Assembly: GCA_035547695.1 (NCBI GenBank)
Contig: DASZUK010000063.1
Coordinates: forward strand, 62,001 to 126,000
Direction of reading: 5' to 3'
Origin: DASZUK01 sp035547695
Lineage (GTDB): Bacteria; Actinomycetota; Acidimicrobiia; Acidimicrobiales; RAAP-2
DNA length: 64,000 nucleotides
Under the pieces are notes generated by a model. That model did not search any database. It saw only the letters and a program-made list of their open reading frames with translations, and had not been told where the DNA came from. Every line of letters starts with the position of its first letter. The stretch's first letter is position 1. A program made the position numbers and the translations under genes. Shown here piece by piece: positions 50,569-60,458 of the stretch.

Positions 50569-50860
50569 CGTCTTCCTCCTGTTCGTCGTCGCGGTCGCCG
50601 CGGCGGTCGCCGGCCTGGATGCCCGGGCCCACGGGTGGTCGGACGCCGCTCCCGATCTAAGCACGGCCGGTCCTCCTCCACCGGTGCCTCCATCGGCGCC
50701 TCCACCGGCGCCGACCGGGCGCCACCGGGCGGTGCCCCTCCACCGGCGCTGACCGGGTGGCGTCCCTGAGCGGTGCCGCCGCGGAGGACACCCCGACGGC
50801 ACTTTCCACGACCGCCGCCGTCGGGCACGATGGGCCGTCCCCGATCCGCAGGAGCAGGCC
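50569..50860. other. Spacer between VOC and DUF1905 genes
   Basis: Divergent intergenic region of about 290 bases. It holds a run of degenerate 12-base units around 50687-50750 (CTCCACCGGCGCC type) and, near its right end, the GATCCGCAGGAGCAG ribosome site of the DUF1905 gene. The right end is duplicated at about 40457-40519. No promoter is obvious. Confidence 0.45.
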
Positions 50861-51304
50861 GTGAGATTCCGATCCCGGGTGGAGCCGCCGGAGCCGATGC
50901 GGGGCCTGGAGGTCCCCCCGGACGTTGTCGAGGCCCTCGGCGGCGGCAAGCGTCCCCGGGTCACCATCACCGTCAACGGGCACTCCTGGACCAGCAGGGT
51001 GGCCGTCATGCGCGGCCGTCACCTGCTGGGGCTGAGCAACGCCAACCGGAAGGCGGCCGGCGTCGCCACCGGCGACGAGGTGGACGTGGACCTCGAGCTG
51101 GACACCGACCCCCGGGTCATCGTCGAGCCCCCCGACTTCGCCCGTGCCCTCGACGCCGACCCGGTCGCCCGCGCCGCCTACGACCGCCTGGCGGACAGCC
51201 ACAAGCGGGAGCACCTCCGGGCCATCGAGTCCGCCAAGAAGCCCGACACCCGGGCCCGCCGGATCGAGAAGGCCCTGGCCATGCTGAAGGACCGATCCGG
51301 CTGA
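50861..51304 (+). CDS. DUF1905/YdeI-like (OmdA) family protein
   Basis: A 147-residue protein. N-terminal part is a DUF1905 beta-barrel (MRFRSRVEPPEPMRGLEVPP, then PRVTITVNGHSWTSRVAVMR, GDEVDVDLELDTDPRVIVEP); the C-terminal part (ALDADPVARAAYDRLADSHK, then IESAKKPDTRARRIEKAL) is the YdeI/OmpD-associated helical domain. Function unknown. GTG 50861 follows AGGAGCAGG. A frameshifted copy lies at 40520. Confidence 0.88.
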   Translation: MRFRSRVEPPEPMRGLEVPPDVVEALGGGKRPRVTITVNGHSWTSRVAVMRGRHLLGLSNANRKAAGVATGDEVDVDLELDTDPRVIVEPPDFARALDADPVARAAYDRLADSHKREHLRAIESAKKPDTRARRIEKALAMLKDRSG

Positions 51305-51482
51305 CACACCCCCCACCTACCCTTGCCGTCACGTAGCAACCTGCCTCGAGCGGTCGGCAGGCCGGGCCCTCCGAAGGGAGCGTCCGGGACAGCGGCCCTC
51401 CGTCCACCCATCCGGCCCCACCCTGCCCGGTCCGACATCGGCCGGTCGGCAACCGGAGCCGCCCGTGCGAACGGAGCCCGCC

Positions 51483-52988
51483 ATGATCGCCACCATCCCC
51501 TCCGCCACCCTGGTCGGCAGCGCCGGCCGGCCGGTCACCGTGGAGGTCCACGTGTCCAACGGCCTACCCGGGTTCACCGTCGTCGGCCTGCCCGACGCCG
51601 CCGTCCGGGAGTCCCGGGACCGGGTCCGAGCCGCCCTGTTGTCCAGCGGCCTCAAGTGGCCGAGCCGGCGGATGACCGTCAACCTGGCCCCCTCGGGGGT
51701 CCGCAAGGGCGGGGCCGGCCTGGACCTGCCCATCGCCGTCGGCCTGCTGGTGGCCGAGGGGGTGCTGCCGCCCGGATCGGTGGCCGGGCGGTCGTTCGTG
51801 GGCGAACTGGGCCTGGACGGCTCCCTGCGGCACGTCCCCGGCATGGTGGCCCTGGCTGACTCCCTGCTTGGCCACACCCTGGTGGTCCCCGAGTGCGACG
51901 CCGCCGAGGCCGCGGCCGTTCGTCCAGGGGCGGTGGCCGGGGCGGCCACGTTGGGGCACCTGGTCGACCTGCTGACCGGACGGGGGGACTGGCCGCAGTT
52001 GGTCGACCTGGCCGTCGAGGTCCCGCCGGTCCGTCCCGTCGGCCCCGACCTGGCCGACGTCCGGGGGCAGCGGGTGGGCCGCCGGGCCGTCGAGGTGGCC
52101 GCGGCCGGCGGCCATCACCTGCTGCTTGTCGGCCCGCCCGGGTCCGGCAAGACCATGCTGGCCGAACGGCTCCCCGGCCTGCTGCCACCGTTGACCCGCA
52201 CCGAGGCCATCGAGGTCAGCCAGGTCCACTCCGCCGCCGGCCTGGCCCTCGACGGTGGGCTGGTCCGGGACCCGCCGCTGCGGGCGCCGCACCACGGGGC
52301 CTCCGCGGTCTCCCTCATCGGCGGCGGCTCCGCCGTGATGCGGCCGGGGGAGATCAGCCTGGCCCACCACGGCATCCTCTTCCTTGACGAGATGGGGGAG
52401 TTCCCGGCCGCCGTGCTGGACGCCCTGCGCCAACCCCTGGAGGAGGGCGTGGTACGGATCAGCCGGGCCCGGGCGTCGGTGACCCTGCCGGCCCGGTTCA
52501 TCCTGGTCGGCGCCATGAACCCCTGCCCGTGCGGCAACGGCGGCCCCCCGGGGAGCTGCCGGTGCACCCCGGCGGCCCGGGCCCGCTACGCCCGGCGGCT
52601 GTCCGGCCCGCTGCTGGACCGGTTCGACCTGGTGGTCCAGTTGCAGCGGCCCGACGCCGCCGAGCTGCTGACCGCCGGCCCGGGGGAGTCGTCGGTGGTC
52701 GTCGCCGACCGGGTGGCCGGCGCCCGCCGGATGGCCCACGGCCGCGGGGTCCCCAACAACGCCCTGCTGCCGTCGGCCACATTGGACCGCTGGGCCCCGT
52801 TGACCCCGACAGCCGCCGCCCTGCTGGACAGCCACGTCCGCGCCGGTGACCTCAGCGGCCGGGGGCTGCACCGGGTCCGGCGGGTAGCCCGCACCCTGGC
52901 CGACCTGCGCGGGGCCGGGTCGTCGCCGATCGACGCCGGCCACGTCGCCGAGGCCCTCGCGCTCCGGGCCGGTCCCGGGGTGGGGTAG
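51483..52988 (+). CDS. comM: YifB/ComM-family Mg-chelatase-like AAA+ ATPase
   Basis: A hexameric helicase aiding branch migration in natural transformation. 501 residues: N-terminal fold GLPGFTVVGLPDAAVRESRD and MTVNLAPSGVRKGGAGLDLP, Walker A LLVGPPGSGKTMLAERLPGL, SLAHHGILFLDEMGEFPAAV (Walker B), FILVGAMNPCPCGNGG with a Cys pair continuing to SCRC, and a C-terminal DSHVRAGDLSGRGLHRVRRV. ATG 51483 chosen; GTG 51465 possible. yraN usually precedes it and dprA follows; here neither is adjacent. Confidence 0.92.
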   Translation: MIATIPSATLVGSAGRPVTVEVHVSNGLPGFTVVGLPDAAVRESRDRVRAALLSSGLKWPSRRMTVNLAPSGVRKGGAGLDLPIAVGLLVAEGVLPPGSVAGRSFVGELGLDGSLRHVPGMVALADSLLGHTLVVPECDAAEAAAVRPGAVAGAATLGHLVDLLTGRGDWPQLVDLAVEVPPVRPVGPDLADVRGQRVGRRAVEVAAAGGHHLLLVGPPGSGKTMLAERLPGLLPPLTRTEAIEVSQVHSAAGLALDGGLVRDPPLRAPHHGASAVSLIGGGSAVMRPGEISLAHHGILFLDEMGEFPAAVLDALRQPLEEGVVRISRARASVTLPARFILVGAMNPCPCGNGGPPGSCRCTPAARARYARRLSGPLLDRFDLVVQLQRPDAAELLTAGPGESSVVVADRVAGARRMAHGRGVPNNALLPSATLDRWAPLTPTAAALLDSHVRAGDLSGRGLHRVRRVARTLADLRGAGSSPIDAGHVAEALALRAGPGVG

Positions 52989-53121
52989 GGCCCTCGCCCG
53001 ACGGTGAGCCCGGCGCCGATCCGCCGGCCGCCGATCTTTCTTATCGAGATGTCACCCCATTCCCACGTTGCCATCAGGTGCCGATGCGACGCTGGGGCAG
53101 GCCAGCCGCCGAGGAGGACCC

Positions 53122-54459
53122 GTGATCCAGGCCGTCATCCTGTCAACGCCGGAGCTGGGCGACCGCTCCTACCTGCTGCACGACGGGGAGGTCGGCGTGG
53201 CCGTCGACCCCCAACGGGACATCGACGGCATGGTGGCCGCGGCGGAGGCGGCCGGCGTGCGGATCGCCTACGTCGCGGAGACCCACATCCACAACGACTA
53301 CCTGTCGGGCGGCCTGTCGCTGGCCCGGCTCCTGGACGTGCCGTACCTGGTGGCGGCCGCCGAGGAGGTGGACTTCGACCGGCGCCCGGTCCACGACGGG
53401 GAGGAGATCGCCGTCGGCTCCGGGTTCGCCGTCCGGGTCGTCGCCACCCCGGGGCACACCCCCAACCACGTCAGCTACGTCGCCCTGGACCGGGGCCGGC
53501 CGGTGGTGGCCTGCACCGGCGGCGCCCTCCTGTTCGGGTCGGTGGGGCGCACCGACCTCTCCGGCGACTCCCTGGCCCGGTCGTTGGCCCACCAGCAGTT
53601 CCGCTCCGCCCACCGGTTGGGGCAGCTCCCGGGGTCGGTGTCGGTGCTGCCCACCCACGGCTTCGGCAGCTTCTGCTCGGTCGGCGCGTCGGCGGCGGAG
53701 GCGTCCACCATCGCCGAGGAACGGGAGGCCAACCTGGCGTTCCGCGCCGGCGACGAAGGGGAGTTCGTCGACACCCTGCTGGCCGGCTTCGGTGACTTTC
53801 CCGTCTACTACCACCGGATGGGGCCCCGGAACCGGCGAGGGGTGCTGCCGGCCGACCTGTCCGATCCGCCCACCGTCGACCTGGACCAGGTGAGCCGGCT
53901 GGCCCGGGGCGAGTCCTGGGTCGTCGACCTGCGCCCCCGCGGCGTCTTCGCCGCCGCCCATCTGGCCCGCACCATCAACGTCGAGCTCGACCTGCCGTTG
54001 GCCACCTACCTCGGCTGGCTGCTGCCGGAGTCCTCGCCGCTGGTGCTGATGGCCGACGACGCCAAATCCGTCTCGGCCGCCCGGCTCAGCCTGTCCCGGA
54101 TCGGGCTCGAAGCGGTCGCCGGGCAGTGCACCGGTCCGGTGCCACCGGCCGGCGCCGACCCGGCGGTCCGCACCTACCCGGTCCGCAGCTTCGCCGACCT
54201 GTCCGACGCCATGGCCCAGCCCGGCCACGTGGCCCTCGACGTCCGCCGGGACGACGAATGGCGGGCCGGCCATCTGGACGCCGCGGTCCACGTCCCCCTC
54301 CAGCACCTGGCCGAGCGGACCGGTGACCTACCCCCCGGGACCCTCTGGGTCCACTGCGCCGCCGGCTACCGGGCGGCCATCGCCGCCAGCCTGCTGCAGC
54401 GGGCCGGCCGGGACGTGGTCCTGGTCGACGGGCGGTTCACCACGCCGGACCGGGCCTGA
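53122..54459 (+). CDS. MBL-fold hydrolase fused to two rhodanese domains
   Basis: A 445-residue protein of the persulfide dioxygenase/BlhA-like group. Metallo-beta-lactamase domain (about 1-245): VAVDPQRDIDGMVAAA, VAETHIHNDYLSGGLSLARL (H-x-H-x-D), TPGHTPNHVSYV and LPTHGFGSFC. Then a rhodanese domain without active-site Cys (about 258-340, LRPRGVFAAAHLARTINVEL) and a second with catalytic Cys in WVHCAAGYRAAIAASLLQRA. It likely handles glutathione- or low-molecular-thiol persulfides. GTG 53122 follows GAGGAGGACCC. Confidence 0.88.
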   Translation: MIQAVILSTPELGDRSYLLHDGEVGVAVDPQRDIDGMVAAAEAAGVRIAYVAETHIHNDYLSGGLSLARLLDVPYLVAAAEEVDFDRRPVHDGEEIAVGSGFAVRVVATPGHTPNHVSYVALDRGRPVVACTGGALLFGSVGRTDLSGDSLARSLAHQQFRSAHRLGQLPGSVSVLPTHGFGSFCSVGASAAEASTIAEEREANLAFRAGDEGEFVDTLLAGFGDFPVYYHRMGPRNRRGVLPADLSDPPTVDLDQVSRLARGESWVVDLRPRGVFAAAHLARTINVELDLPLATYLGWLLPESSPLVLMADDAKSVSAARLSLSRIGLEAVAGQCTGPVPPAGADPAVRTYPVRSFADLSDAMAQPGHVALDVRRDDEWRAGHLDAAVHVPLQHLAERTGDLPPGTLWVHCAAGYRAAIAASLLQRAGRDVVLVDGRFTTPDRA

Positions 54460-54507
54460 CCCTCCGGCCACGCCGGCCCGGCCGGCCCGGGACCGCCGGA
54501 GGGGCGG

Positions 54508-55449
54508 TCAGCCGGCCGGCGGCAGCAGCGCTTCGATCCGGTCGAGGGTGGCCGGTTCGAGCACCACGTCGGCGGCGCCGGCGCTGTCGACGATGGTCTC
54601 CGGCCGGCCGGACCCGACGATGGCCACGTGGACGCCCGGCTGGGCCAGCACCCAGGCGACGGCCAACTGCGACAGGCTGATGCCGAGGTCGGCGGCCACC
54701 GCCTTCAGCCCGTCGACCACTGCCAGGTTGCGGCGGCGGGCGTCACCGGTGAACGCGGCCGCCGTGGACCGCCAGTCGTCGGCCGGGTAGGTGGTGTCGG
54801 GCCCGACCGATCCGGTCAGCAGGCCGGAGGCCAGTGGGGAGTAGGCCAGGACCCCGATGTCCTGTTTCCGGCAGTACGGCAGGATGTCGTCCTCGACGGA
54901 CCGTCGGAGCAGGTTGTACGGCGGCTGCAGCGTCTCCACCGGGCACACCGCCGAGAACGCCTCCATCTGGGCCACGTCGAAGTTGGAGACCCCGACGTGG
55001 CCGATCTTGCCCTCGGCCACCAGCGCCGCCACCTCGGCCGCCGTCTCCTCGAACGGCACCGCCGGGTCGGGCCAGTGGATCTGGTACAGGTCGATGCGGT
55101 CGACGCCGAGGAACCGGAGGCTGTCGTCCACTCCCGCCCGGATGAACGCCGGCTCGCCCCGGCGGAACCGGTCGCCGCCGGGGTCGATGCCGCCCTTGGT
55201 GGCGACGACCACCCGGTCCCGTTCCCGCCGGAGCGGGCCGTCCAGGGCCCGGCCGAGGAGCGCTTCGGACCGTCCCATCCCGTAGCCCTGGGCGGTGTCG
55301 AACAGGGTGACCCCCAGGTCCCAGGCCTGCCGGATGGCGGCCACCGCCCGGTCCTCGTCGTAGCCGCCCCAGTCGCCGCCCAACTGCCAGGTGCCGAAGG
55401 CGATCCGCGAGACCTCCAGGCCGGACTTCCCCAGTACCACCGTCTTCAC
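54508..55449 (-). CDS. Aldo-keto reductase
   Basis: A 313-residue NADPH-dependent TIM-barrel reductase: VSRIAFGTWQLGGDWGGYDE, GVTLFDTAQGYGMGRSEALL (catalytic Asp and Tyr), VVVATKGGIDPGGDRFRRGE (Lys), DLYQIHWPDPAVPFEETAAE (His), GHVGVSNFDVAQMEAF and LGISLSQLAVAWVLAQPGVH. General role: reduction of aldehydes or ketones. It is on the minus strand just after the Lrp gene (44 bases apart), so both probably share a transcript. Confidence 0.93.
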   Translation of the reverse strand: MKTVVLGKSGLEVSRIAFGTWQLGGDWGGYDEDRAVAAIRQAWDLGVTLFDTAQGYGMGRSEALLGRALDGPLRRERDRVVVATKGGIDPGGDRFRRGEPAFIRAGVDDSLRFLGVDRIDLYQIHWPDPAVPFEETAAEVAALVAEGKIGHVGVSNFDVAQMEAFSAVCPVETLQPPYNLLRRSVEDDILPYCRKQDIGVLAYSPLASGLLTGSVGPDTTYPADDWRSTAAAFTGDARRRNLAVVDGLKAVAADLGISLSQLAVAWVLAQPGVHVAIVGSGRPETIVDSAGAADVVLEPATLDRIEALLPPAG

Positions 55450-55492
55450 GCCGCCGCTCCTTCATGTACGCGCCGGCGAGCGCCGGCGGGGC

Positions 55493-55957
55493 CTACGGTT
55501 CGCCCGGCGCCGAGGGCAGGGCCCGGGAGTTGCCGAACTTGATGTACTTCATGATCACGATCACCTCGACCTCGGTGACGTTGTCCAGCTCCCGGAACTC
55601 GTCGACCCGCCGCATGAGGTGGTCGGTGTCCACGCAGGCCACCTCCACCATGAGGTCGTACCGGCCGGAGCTGAGCACCGCCCAGGCGATGTCGGGCAAC
55701 ATCTCGATCGCCCGGCTGGTGGCCTCGAGGGGCCCCACGCAACGGATGCCCAGCAGGGCGGCCACGTGGTAGCCGAGCTTCAGCGGGTCGACGATGACCA
55801 CGCCCTTCACGATCCCCTTGTCGAACAGCCGGGTGACCCGCTTGCGGACGGCGGCGGGGGACAGCCCGATCTTGGCCGCCATCGCCGCGTAGGTGGCCCG
55901 GCCGTCGATCTGCAGCAGGTTGACCAGTTCCTGGTCGGTGTCGTCCAGCTTCTCCAT
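55493..55957 (-). CDS. Lrp/AsnC-family transcriptional regulator
   Basis: A 154-residue full-length regulator: helix-turn-helix (LDDTDQELVNLLQIDGRATY, AAMAAKIGLSPAAVRKRVTR) and RAM effector domain (LGYHVAALLGIRCVGPLEAT, RYDLMVEVACVDTDHLMRRV, TEVEVIVIMKYIKF). Family members sense amino acids or related small molecules. It is divergent from the ABC transporter operon and separated from it by a region with a perfect inverted repeat, so it is the likely local regulator of amine uptake and use. Confidence 0.93.
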   Translation of the reverse strand: MEKLDDTDQELVNLLQIDGRATYAAMAAKIGLSPAAVRKRVTRLFDKGIVKGVVIVDPLKLGYHVAALLGIRCVGPLEATSRAIEMLPDIAWAVLSSGRYDLMVEVACVDTDHLMRRVDEFRELDNVTEVEVIVIMKYIKFGNSRALPSAPGEP

Positions 55958-56063
55958 CGGTGGTCCCCCGTGGCTCAGGCGGCGCCGTCGGCCGCGGCCG
56001 TCCGGATTCCCATCCTAGAGGGCCGCTCAGGTATCGGTTGCGAACCACAGGCGTAGTCATACC

Positions 56064-56102
56064 ACCGATTCGGTCCCTGGAGCGGCCGAATCGGTCGTTT
56101 TT
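56064..56102. promoter_or_regulatory. Perfect 10-bp inverted repeat followed by a T-run
   Basis: ACCGATTCGG (56064-56073) and CCGAATCGGT (56086-56095) are exact complements with a 12-base spacer, followed by CGTTTTTC. It stands between the divergent Lrp and ABC genes, 28 bases before the ATG at 56123. It could be the operator of the Lrp protein or, given the T-run, an attenuator in the ABC leader. Confidence 0.6.
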
Positions 56103-56122
56103 CAATACGTAACACCCAGGAA

Positions 56123-57351
<1,229 letters not shown>

Positions 57352-57355
<4 letters not shown>

Positions 57356-58458
57356 CGGTGGCCCAGGTGGTGCTCGGCAACGACGTCGCCGGCCGGCCCG
57401 GCCGGGCCGACCCGCCCGACCAGTCGGGCCGGCCGGCGATGGGGTGGCGGGCGGTCGACGGCCTGGTGGCCCTGCGCCGGCGGCTCCACGTCCGGCGGAC
57501 CGCCGCCGTCCCCTACCTGCAGGTGGCCCCCGCGGTGCTGCTGGGGGCGGTCCTGGCGTACGGCCTCGGCTACATGGTGTACGTCAGCTTCCACGCCTAC
57601 GACTCGTTCCTGGCCGAGCAGGGACCGTTCTCGACGTCGGAGTACGCCCGGCTGTTCAGCTCCGCCAACACCTCGTACCTGCAGACCCTCGTCCGCACCC
57701 TGGTCGTCTCGGTGATCGTCACCGCCGTCAGCGCCCTGCTGGCGGTGCCCACCGCCCACGTCATCGTCCGGATGCGCAGCCGGTTCCTCCGGTCGCTCGC
57801 CATCTTCCTCCTCCTCGTCCCCTTCCTCATGGGGGAGAGCATCCGGGCGTTCGCCTGGCTGCTCATCCTGGGCACCAACGGGGCCGTGCCGTGGATCGTC
57901 CACGGGGTCAGCGGCCACTCCCCCTCCCTGCTCGGCAGCACATGGTCGATCACCCTCGGCCTGCTGCAGACCGAGGTCCCCCTGGCCGTCCTCGTCCTGA
58001 TCCCCGGGATGCGGAAGATCCCGCCCGACCTCGAGCTGGCCGCGCAGACCCTGGGGGCACGGCCGCCGGCGGTGTGGCGGCGCATCATCCTCCCCCTCGT
58101 CCGTCCCAGCCTCGGCGCGGCCTGCGTCCTGGTGTTCGCCCTCTGCATGACCGAGTTCGCCGTCCCGTCCGCCCTCGGCCTCGGGGCCACCCCGTTCGTC
58201 GCGAACTCGGTCCAGTCCATCTTCTTCAGCGAGGGCAACATCTACTTCGGGGCCGCCTTCAGCGTCGTGCTGATCCTCGTGGTCGTCGCCGCCGTCGGCC
58301 TCATCCTCCTCGGCTTCCGGACCCGTCGGCCCCGGCCGCGGCCGCCGAAGCGGGCTGCCGCCACCGCCACCGCCACCACGGCCGTCACGGCCGCCACCAC
58401 CACCACCGCCGTCACGGCCACCGCCGCGGCCGTCGGGCCCGCCGAGGGGACGGCATGA
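57352..58458 (+). CDS. ABC transporter permease (PotB-like)
   Basis: A 368-residue inner-membrane permease with about six to seven membrane segments (PAVLLGAVLAYGLGYMVY, IVTAVSALLAVPTAHVIV, SLAIFLLLVPFLMGESIRAF, AAFSVVLILVVVAAVGLILL). The EAA-type loop reads ELAAQTLGARPPAVWRRIIL. The first about 45 residues are Pro/Gly/Arg-rich and the C-terminal 40 are an Ala/Thr repeat tail, both atypical. GTG start overlaps the ATPase stop (GTGA). Confidence 0.92.
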
Positions 58459-59249
58459 GGCCCCGCATCCGCTGGGCCGCGGTCGTGGCCGTCGCCGTGC
58501 TGGTCCTGGCCATCGTGCCGACCGCCATCGTGTTCCTCAGCTCGTTCTCGAGCGCCCACGCGCTGTCGTTCCCGCCGACCCACATCTCGCTGTCCCCGTA
58601 CGGATCGCTGCTGTCCAACGCCACCACCCGGACCGCCCTGGTCCACAGCGTCCTCGTCGGCCTCATCTCCGTGGTGGTGGCCGTGCCGGTCGGCACCCTG
58701 GCCGCCTTCGGGCTGCGTGGCCGCCACTTCTTCGGCCGCGGCGTCGTGGTCGTCGTCATCCTCCTCGGCCTGGCGTCCCCACTGGTGGTGTCCGGGGTGG
58801 CCTTCCTGGTGATCGAGACATCGGTCGGCCTGGTCGGCAACCTGCTGGTCCTCGGCATCAGCATCGCCATCGTCAACCTCCCGTTCGTGGTCTTCCTGGT
58901 GTCGTCGGCCCTGGAGCAGATGAACCCCGAGCTGACCGAGGCGTCCCACACGCTGGGGGCCGAGGAGGTGCAGACGTTCCTCTTCGTCACCCTCCCCGAG
59001 ATCACCCCGGCCGTCGTGGCCTCGGCGTTGCTGCTGTTCATCTTCGGCCTCACCGACTTCACCGTCTCGGTCATCCTGACCACCCCGGCCGACAGCACCC
59101 TGCCGGTCGTCGTCTTCGGCGGCCTCCGGTCCGGGCTCACCCCGGTACTGGCCGCGGCCGGCGGCCTCAACGTGGTCCTCGCCGTCGTCATCACCTGGGT
59201 CCTCTCCCGCACCGGTGTCATATCCCGCTTCTTCTTCCAGGAAGGCTGA
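58455..59249 (+). CDS. ABC transporter permease (PotC-like)
   Basis: A 264-residue permease with six membrane segments, e.g. AAVVAVAVLVLAIVPTAIV, LVGLISVVVAVPVGTLAAF, VVVVVILLGLASPLVVSGVA and AAGGLNVVLAVVITWVLS. The EAA loop is TEASHTLGAEEVQTFLFVTL. Pairs with the preceding permease to form the channel. The ATG overlaps the stop of the first permease (ATGA); the binding-protein gene follows two bases after the stop. Confidence 0.93.
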   Translation: MRPRIRWAAVVAVAVLVLAIVPTAIVFLSSFSSAHALSFPPTHISLSPYGSLLSNATTRTALVHSVLVGLISVVVAVPVGTLAAFGLRGRHFFGRGVVVVVILLGLASPLVVSGVAFLVIETSVGLVGNLLVLGISIAIVNLPFVVFLVSSALEQMNPELTEASHTLGAEEVQTFLFVTLPEITPAVVASALLLFIFGLTDFTVSVILTTPADSTLPVVVFGGLRSGLTPVLAAAGGLNVVLAVVITWVLSRTGVISRFFFQEG

Positions 59250-59251
59250 CC

Positions 59252-60397
59252 ATGCATGTGAACCGTGAGCCCTGGACCGTCGACCGCCGGACCGTCCTGA
59301 GGGGTGGCCTGGCCGCGATGGCCGCCGGGGTGGGCACGGCGGTGCTCGGCCCCGGGGGTGCCCTGCTGGGGACCGGTGCGGGGGCGGCGCCCAAGGTGCC
59401 CACCACCAAGCCGTCCAAGCTGGTGGTCCGGTCCTGGGGGCCGCCGTGGTCGTCGACCATCGGGGACATCCCCGGGAAGGCGTTCACGGCCAAGACCGGC
59501 ATCCCGGTGGAGTTCGACCTGACCGACTTCACAGTCATGGACACCAAGGTCCGGCTGGCCGTCCGCTCCGGCCACCGCCCCCCGGTGGACGTCATGTACA
59601 CCATCGGCCGTTCCTGCTACGCCGCCTCCGCCCAGAAGGTGCTGGTGCCGCTCGATCCCGGGATCGTGACCAACCTCGCCCACATCTCCCCGGCCGGCAA
59701 GCCGCAGGGGTCGGCGTCCGACTACGTCCTCGTCTACACCTACACCACCCCCCTCATCTACCGAACCGACAAGCTGAAGCTGACGAACGGCATGTCGTGG
59801 CAGGTGATGTGGGACGCCGCCTACAAGGGCCGCCTGTTCGTCCCCGCCAACTTCGACCCCCTGCTGTTCCCGGTGGCCAAGATGCTGAAGCGCAACCCGG
59901 CCTCCGGCAACCTGGCGCCGGTGTGGGCCAAGTTCAAGACCCTGCGGCCCAACATCCAGGTCGTCGGGGACGACACCCCGTTCATCAACAACATGAAGAC
60001 CGGGGAGGTCTGGCTGGGCAGCGCCCTGGTCGGTGACGCCCTGGCCCTGCAGCAGACAACAAAGGTCCCGGTGGACTGGATCGTCCCCAAGGAGGGGGCC
60101 GTGCTCACCGGGGACGGCATGTACGTGCCCAAGAACCTCCCGTCCGACGTCACCTACTGGGCCCAGGTGTTCGTCAACGAGGTCATCGACGCCCGGTTGC
60201 AGACCCAGTGGACCGGCAAGGTCGAGACGGTGCCCACCAACCTGGGCGCCACCCCGGCGGCGTTCATGAAGGGCAACCCGGCGTTCCCGTTCACCGCGGC
60301 CGAGATCGAGAAGTACGCCATACCCGAGCCGCTGGCCGCCGCGGCGAAGAACGGCGACGGCTGGCAGGCCAACTACACCGCCGCCATCCAGAAGTGA
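59252..60397 (+). CDS. Extracellular solute-binding protein (PotD-like), Tat-type signal
   Basis: A 381-residue secreted binding protein of the spermidine/putrescine family. The N-terminus VDRRTVLRGGLAAMAAGVGT looks like a twin-arginine signal (R-R-T-V-L-R) with a hydrophobic stretch. Mature motifs: KLVVRSWGPPWSSTIGDIPG, AFTAKTGIPVEFDLTD, YTYTTPLIYRTDKLKLTNGM, WDAAYKGRLFVPANFDPLLF and VDWIVPKEGAVLTGDGMYVP. No Cys for lipid anchoring is visible at the cleavage region, so it may be tethered otherwise or free. It selects the substrate of the operon. Confidence 0.93.
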   Translation: MHVNREPWTVDRRTVLRGGLAAMAAGVGTAVLGPGGALLGTGAGAAPKVPTTKPSKLVVRSWGPPWSSTIGDIPGKAFTAKTGIPVEFDLTDFTVMDTKVRLAVRSGHRPPVDVMYTIGRSCYAASAQKVLVPLDPGIVTNLAHISPAGKPQGSASDYVLVYTYTTPLIYRTDKLKLTNGMSWQVMWDAAYKGRLFVPANFDPLLFPVAKMLKRNPASGNLAPVWAKFKTLRPNIQVVGDDTPFINNMKTGEVWLGSALVGDALALQQTTKVPVDWIVPKEGAVLTGDGMYVPKNLPSDVTYWAQVFVNEVIDARLQTQWTGKVETVPTNLGATPAAFMKGNPAFPFTAAEIEKYAIPEPLAAAAKNGDGWQANYTAAIQK

Positions 60398-60458
60398 CCC
60401 AGCCACCCGAACCGGCCCCGCCGGCCGCCGACCGGCCGGCTCTATCAGGAGGTGACCA

